This document shows, piece by piece, positions 51,182 through 60,015 of a stretch of DNA of 64,000 bases. The position numbers and the translations under genes are program-made. Positions within the stretch are counted from its first letter, which is position 1; every line of letters begins with the position of its first letter. Under the pieces are notes generated by a model, which was given only the letters and a program-made list of their open reading frames with translations, ran no database searches and was not told the origin of the DNA. The stretch covers positions 124,001 through 188,000 of the forward strand of contig NZ_JBIWES010000007.1 of assembly GCF_044762665.1 (NCBI RefSeq), written 5' to 3'. This DNA is from Peribacillus frigoritolerans_B. Its GTDB lineage: Bacteria > Bacillota > Bacilli > Bacillales > DSM-1321.

Positions 51182-52330
51182 TTACTTTTTAGCTAAAAAA
51201 GCTTCAATACGGTCCAAGGCCTTTTCCAGGGTCTCCATGGAATAGGCATAAGATATCCTGAAGTAACCTTCGCCAAGGGGAGAGAAGGCATCTCCAGGGA
51301 CCACTGCCACTTTTTCCTGTTGAACAAGCTTGAGGCAAAAATCAAGGGAAGAGGCAAAGCCTTCAGGCAGCTTTATAAAGAAGTAAAAGGCACCATTCGG
51401 TTTGACTATTTCCAGTTTCATCGCTTGTAAGCGACTGTATACGTATTCCCGTCTCCGTGCATACTCGGTCTTCATGGGTATTGCATCATTTCTGCCTGCC
51501 GTCAATGCTGCCAAGGCAGCTCTCTGAGATATGGAAGCGGCACATGTCACATTGTATTGATGAACCTTCAGGAGATGCTGAGAGATGGCTGCAGGTGCAA
51601 ACAGAAGGCCGATCCTCCACCCGGTCATGGAATGGGACTTGGACAGTCCGTTCAGGACGATGGTTTGTTCTTTTAAGAAAGTGGCAATCGAAACATGCTC
51701 CTGATCGAATACCAGTTCACTGTAAATCTCATCAGCCAATATGAAGATGTCCTTGCCCCTAACAAGTTCGGCAATGTCCAATAATTCTTCGGCAGATAAT
51801 GTAACCCCGGTCGGATTCGACGGATAGGGCAGAACGATGCACCGAGTATGTTCAGTTATGTACTTTTCAAGTATATCTGCAGTCAAACGAAATCCATTTT
51901 TTGTTGTATCGGCATAAACAGGTGTTGCACCGCACATCTTAATGATGGGTTCGTATCCCGGATATACCGGACCCGGTAATATTACTTCGTTCCCTGGGAT
52001 GAGGATTGTCCGAAAAGTAATGTCTATGCCTTCGCTGGCACCAGAGGTCACTATCACTTCATTCGCCGGATCATAGCCAAGCTTGTATTTATCTTTTACA
52101 TAATTTGAAGCGGCTTCCCTTAACTCCAAATAGCCCGCATTGTGAGTATAAACGGTATAGTCATTATCGATGGCTTGTTTTGCCGCTTCTTTAATATGCA
52201 TCGGAGTTGGAAAGTCAGGCTGCCCTATCGTTAAGGAAATGGTGCCTTCGATATCGGCGACCATATTGTAGAATTTACGGATTCCTGATATTTGAACGTC
52301 TTTTACTAGAGGGTTTATTAAATGTTCCAT
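51182..52330 (-). CDS. patA: Aminotransferase PatA (class I, PLP-dependent)
   Basis: A 382-residue fold-type I aminotransferase with the GQPDFPTP start motif near residue 37, PSNPTG near 166, DEIYSEL near 195 and the PLP lysine in NGLSKSHSMTGWRIG near 229. PatA of B. subtilis is an N-acetyl-L,L-diaminopimelate aminotransferase of the lysine/DAP route, and sits next to cheV as here. AGGGAGG is about 10 bases before the ATG. It runs opposite to its neighbours. Confidence 0.9.
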   Translation of the reverse strand: MEHLINPLVKDVQISGIRKFYNMVADIEGTISLTIGQPDFPTPMHIKEAAKQAIDNDYTVYTHNAGYLELREAASNYVKDKYKLGYDPANEVIVTSGASEGIDITFRTILIPGNEVILPGPVYPGYEPIIKMCGATPVYADTTKNGFRLTADILEKYITEHTRCIVLPYPSNPTGVTLSAEELLDIAELVRGKDIFILADEIYSELVFDQEHVSIATFLKEQTIVLNGLSKSHSMTGWRIGLLFAPAAISQHLLKVHQYNVTCAASISQRAALAALTAGRNDAIPMKTEYARRREYVYSRLQAMKLEIVKPNGAFYFFIKLPEGFASSLDFCLKLVQQEKVAVVPGDAFSPLGEGYFRISYAYSMETLEKALDRIEAFLAKK

Positions 52331-52484
52331 CTATGAATATCCTCCCTTTTCTAACTACATGAATTATGTACTGTTTGACTCATTCATTCTATTTTATCAT
52401 TTAGTTTGGAGGGGGAGAAATCTTTTTGAGATTAATGAATTAAAGGTATAATGTATGATAAGAAAATTTTGAGGGTTGATACAT

Positions 52485-53459
52485 ATGATAAGGACTTGCG
52501 CAATTACTTCAAATCATGAAGTCAGTTTTGGTTTACCGCTAACGGAAATGAATAATCCGGATATCGAGTGGTACTGGGTGGATTTTTCCAATCCCACGAA
52601 CAAGGAAATCGAACTTTTAACCAATCATTTTCTCTTTCATCCGCTGGCAATTGAAGACTGCCTGGATGATTTTAACCAACGTCCCAAAATGGATTTTTAT
52701 GAGGGCTACCAATTTCTTGTGATTCATGCTCTAAGGGAGAAGGTATTTAAAGCAGTGGAATTGGACATGTTTGTTGGTGAAAAATGGATAGTCAGTTTTC
52801 ATAAGGAGGATTTGCTTGAACTGGAAAAGGTTTGGGAAGAAATTGCTGGTAATAAAATGTTGAAGCAAAGTCCTTTTTTCTTGTTGCATAGGATAATTGA
52901 CAGGATCGTCGATGAATTCTTCCCTCCTGTTTATAAAATTGAAAGCGAATTGGGCAGCATAGAGGAAAATACTGAAAATGATTCGATTAACGAATTGATG
53001 GATCAGCTTTTCGATTTACGGACAGATATGTCCAGGCTCCGTCGGACCATATTGCCGATGCGTGATTTATTGTACAGAATGATTTCATCAGAGCGTCTGA
53101 ATTACTTGAAAGATCAGCATCTTTATTTTAATGATGTGTACGATCATCTTCTTAAATTGACAGAAATGCTTGAATCGTATCGAGATTTTTCGTCCGATAT
53201 CCGTGATAGCTATTTGTCTGTGAACTCTAATAATATGAATTCAACGATGATGACATTGACTGTGATCACTACCATTTTCATGCCGCTGACCTTCATAGTG
53301 GGCGTTTATGGGATGAATTTTGAATATATGCCGGAATTAAATTGGCATTATGGTTATTTCCTCATTCTTGGAATGATGGGCTGTATTGCCTTGATGATGT
53401 TTTTATTCTTTGTAAAAAAAGGTTGGCTCAATCCAAAGAAAAGGTCACGAAAGAGATGA
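52485..53459 (+). CDS. CorA-family magnesium/divalent cation channel
   Basis: A 324-residue CorA-like protein: a large acidic cytoplasmic domain, then two C-terminal membrane helices (about 265-285 and 297-317). The signature YGMN is at the end of the first helix, followed by MPELNWHYGY in the external loop. It forms pentameric Mg2+ uptake channels. GAGGGTT supports the ATG at 52485 rather than the TTG nine bases upstream. The closest B. subtilis counterpart is probably YfjQ. Confidence 0.92.
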   Translation: MIRTCAITSNHEVSFGLPLTEMNNPDIEWYWVDFSNPTNKEIELLTNHFLFHPLAIEDCLDDFNQRPKMDFYEGYQFLVIHALREKVFKAVELDMFVGEKWIVSFHKEDLLELEKVWEEIAGNKMLKQSPFFLLHRIIDRIVDEFFPPVYKIESELGSIEENTENDSINELMDQLFDLRTDMSRLRRTILPMRDLLYRMISSERLNYLKDQHLYFNDVYDHLLKLTEMLESYRDFSSDIRDSYLSVNSNNMNSTMMTLTVITTIFMPLTFIVGVYGMNFEYMPELNWHYGYFLILGMMGCIALMMFLFFVKKGWLNPKKRSRKR

Positions 53460-53788
53460 GTATCAGTTGAGAAATTGGTGAATAAGCTGGGTTTTGTTTG
53501 CTCAGTTAGAATATTGAGGGGGTTAGAGGCAGGCCTTACGATCGATAGGTTGGCTGGAATGGCAGTGGTGAAAAATGGGCTTGGAAAAAGGGGACTCTGA
53601 TGGGTCCCTATTTAGTTTGGCTTTAATAAATGATTACTTATTGATTCTTTTTTTATCTGTGCTCTAAACAAAAGAAATATTTAACCGAATTATTAGGTAT
53701 GAGTTCATTGATAAAACCATGATTTTTTCCTAGCGGTTAATTGATTATGGAATTATGAAATGAAAAAGCAGAAGGGCGAGATGAAACA
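53460..53788. other. 329-base gap before cheV
   Basis: A short GGGAC/GTCCC stem (53591-53610) may end corA transcription weakly. TAAA near 53712 and GCGGTTAA near 53733 resemble SigD promoter halves, but their spacing (17) differs from the usual 15, so I do not call a promoter. No gene seen. Confidence 0.4.
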
Positions 53789-54694
53789 ATGGAAGCGAAT
53801 AAAGGAATATTACTGGAAAGTGGAACGAATGAGCTTGAGATAGTGGAATTCGGTCTCGGAAAGAATAAATTCGGCATTAACGTAATTAAGGTGAAGGAAA
53901 TCATTAATCCTGTCCCCATCACGCTTGTCCCTCATTCCCATCCAAATGTGGAGGGGATCATCGAGCTTCGCGGAGAAGTCCTGCCAGTTGTGAGTGTCGC
54001 GGATGCTTTAGGATTTCCGCCATCTGAAACTCCTGAGCAGGATAAATTCATAGTGGCTGAATTCAATCAGCAAAAAGTGGTTTTCCATGTCCATACCGTA
54101 ACACAGATCCACCGTATTTCCTGGTCCCAAATCGAAAAGCCTTCGGATATGTATCAAGGCCTTGAAAGTCAGATTATCGGAGTAATAAAATTAAATAGTG
54201 AAATGTTACTGTTACTCGATTTTGAAAAAATAGTGGTCGAAATCAATCCAGAATCAGGAATAAACATCCAACAGGTTAAAAAGCTTGGTATCCGGCAAAA
54301 TTCAGACAAGAGAATCCTGATTGCGGAAGATTCTCCATTACTGAGAAAGCTGCTGTTTGATACATTGTCAGAAGCCGGATTCAAGTACTTGGAGTTTTAT
54401 GAGAATGGACTTGATGCATTTAATTATCTGGAGAATTTGATTGAATCAGGAAAAGTGGTTGAAGATGAAGTGCAACTGGTGATTACCGATATTGAGATGC
54501 CTCAGATGGATGGACATCATTTGACTAGAAGAATAAAGGAAAACGGGGAACTCGCTGGTTTGCCAGTGATTATTTTCTCTTCTTTGATTACTGACAGCCT
54601 GCGTCATAAAGGTCAGGTCGTAGGGGCTGACGCACAAATCAGCAAACCTGAAATTGCAGAGCTTATAAAGTTGATAGACAAATTGGTATTATGA
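53789..54694 (+). CDS. cheV: Chemotaxis coupling protein CheV (CheW-REC fusion)
   Basis: CheV couples chemoreceptors to CheA and, through its phosphorylatable receiver, takes part in adaptation. The 301-residue protein has a CheW domain (residues 12-160; FGINVIKVKEII, IIELRGEVLPVV) and a receiver domain (about 172-300) with ILIAEDSPLLRK and the phospho-acceptor Asp in LVITDIEMPQMDGHHL near residue 235. The conserved Thr/Lys of receivers appear as SSL and SKPE. AAGGGCGAG precedes the ATG. Presence of CheV implies a motile organism. Confidence 0.94.
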   Translation: MEANKGILLESGTNELEIVEFGLGKNKFGINVIKVKEIINPVPITLVPHSHPNVEGIIELRGEVLPVVSVADALGFPPSETPEQDKFIVAEFNQQKVVFHVHTVTQIHRISWSQIEKPSDMYQGLESQIIGVIKLNSEMLLLLDFEKIVVEINPESGINIQQVKKLGIRQNSDKRILIAEDSPLLRKLLFDTLSEAGFKYLEFYENGLDAFNYLENLIESGKVVEDEVQLVITDIEMPQMDGHHLTRRIKENGELAGLPVIIFSSLITDSLRHKGQVVGADAQISKPEIAELIKLIDKLVL

Positions 54695-54700
54695 ATGTGA

Positions 54701-54736
54701 AAACGGGCCGATGAGGTGTTACCTCACGGCCCGTTT
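54701..54736 (-). terminator. Bidirectional terminator between cheV and ykyB
   Basis: AAACGGGCCG-A-TGAGGT and ACCTCA-CGGCCCGTTT form a 16-bp stem with one bulged base and a GTT loop; TTTTC follows on the minus strand. Confidence 0.85.
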
Positions 54737-54749
54737 GGTTTATCAATGA

Positions 54750-55256
54750 TTAATACTTGGAACCTTTTCCTAAAAAGGAGGATGGGAATGGATTGTGAAA
54801 AGGTTGCTTGACCGACCCGCGCCCGTGAGGCCTTTTCTCGGTGTTGGTTGGGTTCGGTTGTTTTTCACCTGCTTGTCCAACATAAGATTGCAGGATCTGT
54901 TTTGCTTTGGATAATGACAACGCGGCTTTAGGGTTCCGTATGGAGGCTGCCCGGCTGCCGAGGTGGGGTAGTTTTTTCAAATCTTCCTTAGTGGGAGGTA
55001 AATGAAAAACATATGATCCGCATTCGACAATGACGTCGGATTGTTGTGCTGCAAAGCGAGGGTTATCAGAGAAATGAAGTCCAATCTTCTTCGCTTTTCC
55101 TTCTTGCATAAGCTTGCTTAATGCGAGCCGTTTTAAATTATATAAATTCTTGGGCTCCAATGCAGTCTTTGCATGTTTATTGACAATAAACACGGCTTGG
55201 GCAAGGGAGTTTATCGAAAACTCATCCCTTTCAGAATGTCCTTTCGTTTGGTTCAT
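54750..55256 (-). CDS. ykyB: YkyB family protein
   Basis: The 168-residue protein begins with a polar segment and contains NSLAQAVFIVNKHAKTA, NPRFAAQQSDVIVECGSYVFHLPPTKEDLKKLPHLG and a low-complexity basic/proline C-terminus. It matches YkyB of B. subtilis, located after cheV there as well. No molecular function is known to me. AAGGAG precedes the ATG. Confidence 0.85.
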   Translation of the reverse strand: MNQTKGHSERDEFSINSLAQAVFIVNKHAKTALEPKNLYNLKRLALSKLMQEGKAKKIGLHFSDNPRFAAQQSDVIVECGSYVFHLPPTKEDLKKLPHLGSRAASIRNPKAALSLSKAKQILQSYVGQAGEKQPNPTNTEKRPHGRGSVKQPFHNPFPSSFLGKGSKY

Positions 55257-55515
55257 TAGTGGAAACTCCTTTTCTTAATAAGGTTAGAAGGACGTTACAA
55301 ACAGACTTCCTTCAGCAAAAACCTGTTTTATATATTGGTTGAAATAGAGACATGTGTGCAACCAGGCAGAAAATAGCGAAACAATTATGCATGTACATCT
55401 CTAGGGTATGACCATCATTTCCCAACACTTTACCATCTATTCATTTTCATATTATACCACTTCAAAATATATAGGGAAGTAAAATTCAATCGGACTCCCT
55501 TTTGGTCCAAGAAAA

Positions 55516-55538
55516 AGAAGGCGTTTATGCCGCCTTCT
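55516..55538 (-). terminator. Terminator of the PY-rich protein gene
   Basis: AGAAGGCG and CGCCTTCT pair perfectly; the minus-strand T-run corresponds to the plus-strand A-run 55512-55516. Confidence 0.8.
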
Positions 55539-55547
55539 GTCCAACCC

Positions 55548-55904
55548 TTATTGAGTGTATATATTGATATTTTCAGATACCCCAGCCTGTGCGCCGAATT
55601 GTTGTTGCTGGTAACCCTGATAGCCTTGATAGGGAGGGTACGCTGGATAAGCAGGGTAAGGAGGGTAAGCGGGTGGGTATGGAGGAGGATATGGAGGATA
55701 GACAGGTGGACGGTTATTGAATAGCAACGGTCCAATTGCCAATCCTGCAACAAAAGCTACAGGCGCCAATAGCGGAAAGAAAGGAAAGTAGCGCTGGTCA
55801 TTCCAATATTCAGGTCCATATTCATTCCCATATGCATTTCTGTAATCGTTCTGCAGCATTATGGTCTGCGGATAGTGGTAGTAAGGAAAATACTGTGTTT
55901 GCAT
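55548..55904 (-). CDS. Tyrosine/proline-rich small protein, possible spore-coat or surface protein
   Basis: The 118 residues fall into three parts: a Tyr/Asn-rich N-terminus (residues 1-40), one hydrophobic segment (FPLLAPVAFVAGLAIGPLLF, about 42-61) and a Pro-Tyr repeat (PPYP, PAYP, PPY) at about 66-93 followed by Gln-rich sequence. Such PPYPP proteins are common among spore coat, germination or membrane proteins of Bacillaceae. No signal peptide is seen. AGGAGG precedes the ATG. I do not recognise a named family. Confidence 0.72.
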   Translation of the reverse strand: MQTQYFPYYHYPQTIMLQNDYRNAYGNEYGPEYWNDQRYFPFFPLLAPVAFVAGLAIGPLLFNNRPPVYPPYPPPYPPAYPPYPAYPAYPPYQGYQGYQQQQFGAQAGVSENINIYTQ

Positions 55905-56021
55905 AATTAGCCTCCTTTTCTCAAATTCTTTACATAGTATGGATTTTTTTTAGAAAAGAGCCTGTTTCATCTTAATCTGTTATAATGAATCTACTTATGA
56001 GAAAAATTTGGGGGGACCTTG

Positions 56022-56402
56022 ATGGATCGGTTTAAAGGCATTTTTGCAGTCGGTTTTGGAGGAGCGGCTGGAGCGATGTTGCGTTATTGCGTAATCTTGA
56101 CTGCGGGCCATTCCTTCTTTCCGTTTGGAACCCTTTTAATAAATATAGTAGGCAGTTTTTTACTTGGAATGATAAATGGGTATTTCGCCTCGAAAAAGAA
56201 ATCGTTTGTTTTTTTGGCGCTGGGCAGCGGGTTTTGCGGCGGTTTCACCACGATGTCCACATTTTCCCAAGAAGTGGTGAATCTCCTGCAGACTTCTCTG
56301 CCATTGGCGGGACTGTATCTTGGAGCCACGCTTTTATTTGGTTTGGTGGCCGGTTTCCTCGGACTGGGCCTGTTTAATAGCCGGAGAGGTGAGACTCTTT
56401 GA
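56022..56402 (+). CDS. crcB: Fluoride exporter CrcB/FluC, first of a pair
   Basis: A 126-residue protein with four membrane helices. FluC channels export fluoride as dimers; signatures seen are GGAAGAMLRY near residue 12, FGTLLINIVGSFLLG near 36 and GFCGGFTTMSTFSQE near 70. Bacilli often have two adjacent genes forming a heterodimer, as here. GGGGGG precedes the start; a TTG directly before the ATG is also possible. No fluoride riboswitch is visible upstream. TATAAT at 55981 is a likely -10 box. Confidence 0.92.
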   Translation: MDRFKGIFAVGFGGAAGAMLRYCVILTAGHSFFPFGTLLINIVGSFLLGMINGYFASKKKSFVFLALGSGFCGGFTTMSTFSQEVVNLLQTSLPLAGLYLGATLLFGLVAGFLGLGLFNSRRGETL

Positions 56403-56761
56403 TTGAGGTTCTTTCGGTTTTTATAGGAGGATTTTTTGGAGCGGCCTCTAGATATGTCTTGCAGATTATTTTTAATAGGCTATTGCCATCTGTCTCGATA
56501 CCCATTAGCATTTTACTGATTAACCTTATAGGTTCCTTTGGGCTGGGAATGGTGTTGCCACAGAAAGAAAGCTGGGCTTTATCTTTGCAGGTTTTTCTGA
56601 CGATAGGTTTCCTGGGCGCTTTTACGACCTTTTCTACATTCAGTATGGAAACACTTGAACTTATTAGAAAACACCGTTATATAGATAGCCTTATCTATAT
56701 AACGGTGTCTGTTTTAGGTTGCATCGGCACTTTCCTGTGTGGTTATTTAAGTATGGTATAA
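56399..56761 (+). CDS. crcB: Fluoride exporter CrcB/FluC, second of a pair
   Basis: The 120-residue protein has GGFFGAASRYVLQ near residue 10, ISILLINLIGSFGLG near 37 and GFLGAFTTFSTFSMETLEL near 70. The TTG start overlaps the upstream stop by four bases (TTGA), with GAGGTGAG as ribosome binding site, so translation is coupled. A perfect 17-bp inverted repeat (56671-56708) lies inside the coding region, in codons for the last loop and helix. It should form a heterodimeric channel with the upstream protein. Confidence 0.9.
   Translation: MIEVLSVFIGGFFGAASRYVLQIIFNRLLPSVSIPISILLINLIGSFGLGMVLPQKESWALSLQVFLTIGFLGAFTTFSTFSMETLELIRKHRYIDSLIYITVSVLGCIGTFLCGYLSMV
56671..56708 (+). repeat. Perfect 17-bp inverted repeat inside crcB2
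   Basis: ACACCGTTATATAGATA (56671-56687), loop GCCT, TATCTATATAACGGTGT (56692-56708), followed by CTGTTTT. It would be a stable hairpin in the mRNA about 50 bases before the stop codon. Confidence 0.9.
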
Positions 56762-56932
56762 CCTTTATGGCAATTACCATTGGTACTGGTAAAAAAAACC
56801 TGGTTTTCTCAGATATACTTCTAATGCTATAATTCATAGGAGTCGATTACAAATGATTCATGGCAACAAGTTGTTTTATCCGCACAGGTTTTGTTAATAA
56901 GTCTGGCGGTTTTTCCCTGTGTTCTTTTTCTA

Positions 56933-57796
56933 TCATTTTTCGGCTTGGAATTCGTAAACAGTTAACTCCGGACGTGAAAGAAAACGATATGGGAGACGGG
57001 TAGTGCCAAGTCCTCTATTAACATGTAACGTTAATGAATCGATTTCATATGTGCCTTCCCGGTACTTTTCAGCGTATGGAGGAGTTACTAGGGCACCGGC
57101 AAAGGGGATTTGTACTTGACCTCCATGACTGTGACCGCTTATTTGATACTGGATGTCATAAGTCCTTGATATGTCGGCAAGGTCAGGGGCATGCGAAAGC
57201 ATAATGGTGAACACTTCTTCCGGGATGCCAGAAAGTGCTTTTTCAAAATCCGGTTTTCCAAGCATGGCATCATCAACACCGGCAATGACTATTTCTTCAT
57301 CTGTTAATAAGGTAATTTTAGTGGAGGTATTTTGCAACATGGTAAAATGGGATTTTTCCATGATATCGCTGTAAATTTCTGAGCCATATCCCCCATGATC
57401 ATGGTTACCGTAGATGCTGAATTTTCCAAGCGGCGCTTTGAGCTGTTTCAAAACGAGAGGGATTTTCTGGTGAGCCTTGTATTTATTAGGCTGGTCCATC
57501 AAATCTCCGGTAAATAAAATAACATCAGGGTCCAGTTCGTTTATCTTATTGACAATTGTTTGTAAATCTTTAAGCTGAAATTGAAAGCCTAAATGCGTAT
57601 CACTGAATTGGGCCATTTTCATGCCATGAAAACCTTTTGGGATAAGCGGGTGACTGATAATTTTATGCTTGATTTCTAACCATTTTGGCTCCAAATTGTG
57701 GGCATAATAGCTTCCGCCGATACCTAAACCGGTTAAGGTAGCCAAAGTGCCAAGACTTTTCTTTAAGAATGTTCTTCTGGATATGGGTTTATTCAA
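56933..57796 (-). CDS. ykuE: Tat-exported metallophosphoesterase YkuE
   Basis: The 287-residue protein begins with a twin-arginine signal (SRRTFLKK, then a hydrophobic stretch to about residue 33). The calcineurin-like phosphoesterase core keeps FSDTHLG, LFTGDLMDQP, YGNHDHG, SHAPD and SGHSHGGQV, all metal ligands. YkuE of B. subtilis is a Tat substrate with Mn/Zn-dependent phosphatase activity at the cell wall. Starts here are TTG: the TTG at 57805 directly abuts AGATAGG, so the TTG at 57796 with 9-base spacing is preferred. Confidence 0.92.
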   Translation of the reverse strand: MNKPISRRTFLKKSLGTLATLTGLGIGGSYYAHNLEPKWLEIKHKIISHPLIPKGFHGMKMAQFSDTHLGFQFQLKDLQTIVNKINELDPDVILFTGDLMDQPNKYKAHQKIPLVLKQLKAPLGKFSIYGNHDHGGYGSEIYSDIMEKSHFTMLQNTSTKITLLTDEEIVIAGVDDAMLGKPDFEKALSGIPEEVFTIMLSHAPDLADISRTYDIQYQISGHSHGGQVQIPFAGALVTPPYAEKYREGTYEIDSLTLHVNRGLGTTRLPYRFLSRPELTVYEFQAEK

Positions 57797-57959
57797 ATTA
57801 ATCAACCTATCTAATATAAAAATGTTACTTCCTCATACTAACAAACAATATACATAAAAAGAAGAAAATATCTTCTATAAGCCTATGAAAAACATGTAAA
57901 CTGGGGTTTGATAAAACCGTATCCGGTTTGAAATTGAACATCTATACGGAGGTAACATG

Positions 57960-59816
57960 ATGACCGAACCAATGTTTATTACACTGATAATACTTCTATG
58001 CGCGATTGCGCTTTTTATACAAGGAAAATTTCGAGCAGATTTAATTGCACTTAGTGCACTATCCATTCTGGGTTTACTGGGGATTCTTACATTGGATGAG
58101 CTAGTGGCAGGTTTTGCGAATCAAGTGGTCATCATGCTGGCTGGACTATTTATCGTCGGTGCCGGCCTGTTAAATACAGGAATCGTGGAAAAAGCAGGAA
58201 ATAAGTTATTGGGTTTATGTGGGGGCAGTGAATGGAAATCGCTGCTTATCGTCATGCTGACAGCAGGAATATTAAGTGCTTTTTTAAGTGGGGCAGGAAT
58301 TGTTTCCATACTGCTTCCGCTCGTTATGAGCATGGCGTTACAACAAAAAACAAGTCCGACAAGGTATTTATTGCCCCTTGCCTATGCAAGCAGTATTGGA
58401 GGGCTATTAACACTGACAGGTACTCCCTCCAATATGATCGTTGCTGATGTATTACGGCAAAACGGAATAGGGACTTTAGCATTTTTTGACTTTACACCTG
58501 TGGGCTTAATCGCCTTTGCGGCAGGGTTATTCTTCATGCTGACACTCGGACGCCTGTTGCTTCCCGAAAAGACCATTGCCGCGAACAATAGTGTCAAGGG
58601 ACTGTCGGCAGGGGAGCTTGCCGGCATGTACAAAGTATATGATCGATTGCATTATCTGCATATACCCGCTACTTCCGATATTGTTGGGGAAAGGCTGTCG
58701 GACCTCCAGCTTCCTATTCAGTATGAATTGACTTTGATTGAAATCCAGCGGAAGGCAAAGGATAAGCAATTGCCGCTGTTGCAAAGGCAGCAGACGATTT
58801 CAGCCAGGGCGGATGAGGTTCTTCACCCTGAAGATATCATTTTGGTGTTTGGAGAAGAAGAAGCGGTTGAGAGATTGGCACTTAACTATGAACTGGAATT
58901 TAAACATTTCAATACCGAACAAATAAAGAAACATTTTCTTAGCAGTAGATTTGGATTGACGGAAATATTGATCGTCCCGAACTCGGATTATGAAAATCAA
59001 ACCTTGATAGATGTCCATTTTCGTGAGAAATACCAATGTAATGTGCTGGCAATCAATCGGAATGGGGAATATATTCAAGCGGATGTCGGAACGGAACGCC
59101 TGAAACCGGGGGATGCAATCCTGATACATGGAGAATGGGAAAACATTGAAAGGATTTCCTCGGATTTACAGGATGTCATCGTTATTGGGAGTACATCGGA
59201 AGATGGCTCTCCGGTGAACTCCAAGGGCAAAGCATGGATTGCCTTGGGAATCACTGCTTTGATGGTCATTCTTTTATCGATGGAGTCTGTCCCTGCTGTA
59301 CTGTCGGTGCTGACGGCAGCATTGTTGATGGTGATTACTGGCTGTGTCCGTTCGATGGAGGATGCTTACCAAAAGATTAACTGGGAACCTGTTCTATTGA
59401 TTGCCGCCATGTTCGGAATAACGGCTGCATTGGATAATACGGGTGGAGTGAGAATGATAAGTGATTGGCTGGCCGTTTTATTCAGTAATATCGGGGCACA
59501 CGGCATTTTAGCGGTCTTTTACCTCCTGACACTGATCCTGAGCCAATTCATCCCGTATGGAGCCGCGACGGTTATTATGACGCCAATTGCCCTGACATCT
59601 GCCGTTAATCAAGGAATCGATCCACTTCCTGTATTTCTATGCCTTGCCGTTGCTGGCAGTTTGGCGTTATCCACTCCAAGGGTTGCCACTACCAACGCGC
59701 TTGTCATGACGGCAGGTGATTACAAGCATAAAGATTTTATCATGATCGGGATATCCATACAGATCTTCATAGGGGTTATCATGGTGATCACGATACCATG
59801 GTTCTTCCCTTTTTGA
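57960..59816 (+). CDS. SLC13/DASS-type permease with internal TrkA-C (RCK_C) domains
   Basis: A 618-residue membrane protein. The N-terminal transport half (about residues 1-205) has the sequence TGTPSNMIVADVL. A cytoplasmic insert (about 220-415) holds two RCK_C-like domains (LSDLQLPIQYELTLIEIQRK, RLKPGDAILIHGEWENIERI). The C-terminal half has QFIPYGAATVIMTPIAL and STPRVATTNALVM. Relatives transport sulfate, dicarboxylates or arsenite, and the RCK_C insert suggests gating by a nucleotide or other ligand. GGAGG suits the ATG at 57960; the ATG three bases earlier is possible. Substrate unknown. Confidence 0.88.
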   Translation: MTEPMFITLIILLCAIALFIQGKFRADLIALSALSILGLLGILTLDELVAGFANQVVIMLAGLFIVGAGLLNTGIVEKAGNKLLGLCGGSEWKSLLIVMLTAGILSAFLSGAGIVSILLPLVMSMALQQKTSPTRYLLPLAYASSIGGLLTLTGTPSNMIVADVLRQNGIGTLAFFDFTPVGLIAFAAGLFFMLTLGRLLLPEKTIAANNSVKGLSAGELAGMYKVYDRLHYLHIPATSDIVGERLSDLQLPIQYELTLIEIQRKAKDKQLPLLQRQQTISARADEVLHPEDIILVFGEEEAVERLALNYELEFKHFNTEQIKKHFLSSRFGLTEILIVPNSDYENQTLIDVHFREKYQCNVLAINRNGEYIQADVGTERLKPGDAILIHGEWENIERISSDLQDVIVIGSTSEDGSPVNSKGKAWIALGITALMVILLSMESVPAVLSVLTAALLMVITGCVRSMEDAYQKINWEPVLLIAAMFGITAALDNTGGVRMISDWLAVLFSNIGAHGILAVFYLLTLILSQFIPYGAATVIMTPIALTSAVNQGIDPLPVFLCLAVAGSLALSTPRVATTNALVMTAGDYKHKDFIMIGISIQIFIGVIMVITIPWFFPF

Positions 59817-59824
59817 TAAGACAT

Positions 59825-59856
59825 AAGGCATTGTCCATTTATGGGCAATGCCTTTT
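59825..59856 (+). terminator. Terminator of the SLC13 gene
   Basis: AAGGCATTG and CAATGCCTT pair perfectly around a 12-base loop that can pair further (TCC/GGG); TTTT follows. Confidence 0.85.
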
Positions 59857-60015
59857 CAGTGTGCTTCTTTCCAATTGGATAGGATGAATGGGGAATTTTA
59901 ATGTACTGAAAAAAGAGTTATGCAGTAGGAATTAAAATTATTTATTATCAATGCAAGAAACTAATGGTATAATTTTGGCATATTGGTGTTTTCGTAATTA
60001 GGGGGAAGATGCATC

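Noticed and set aside
53700..53745. SigD promoter for cheV
   Set aside because: TAAA and GCGGTTAA are present, but the spacing of 17 and the imperfect -10 do not meet the usual TAAA-N15-GCCGATAT pattern.
55920..56021. Fluoride riboswitch upstream of the crcB pair
   Set aside because: The conserved crcB-motif core is not visible in the roughly 100-base leader.
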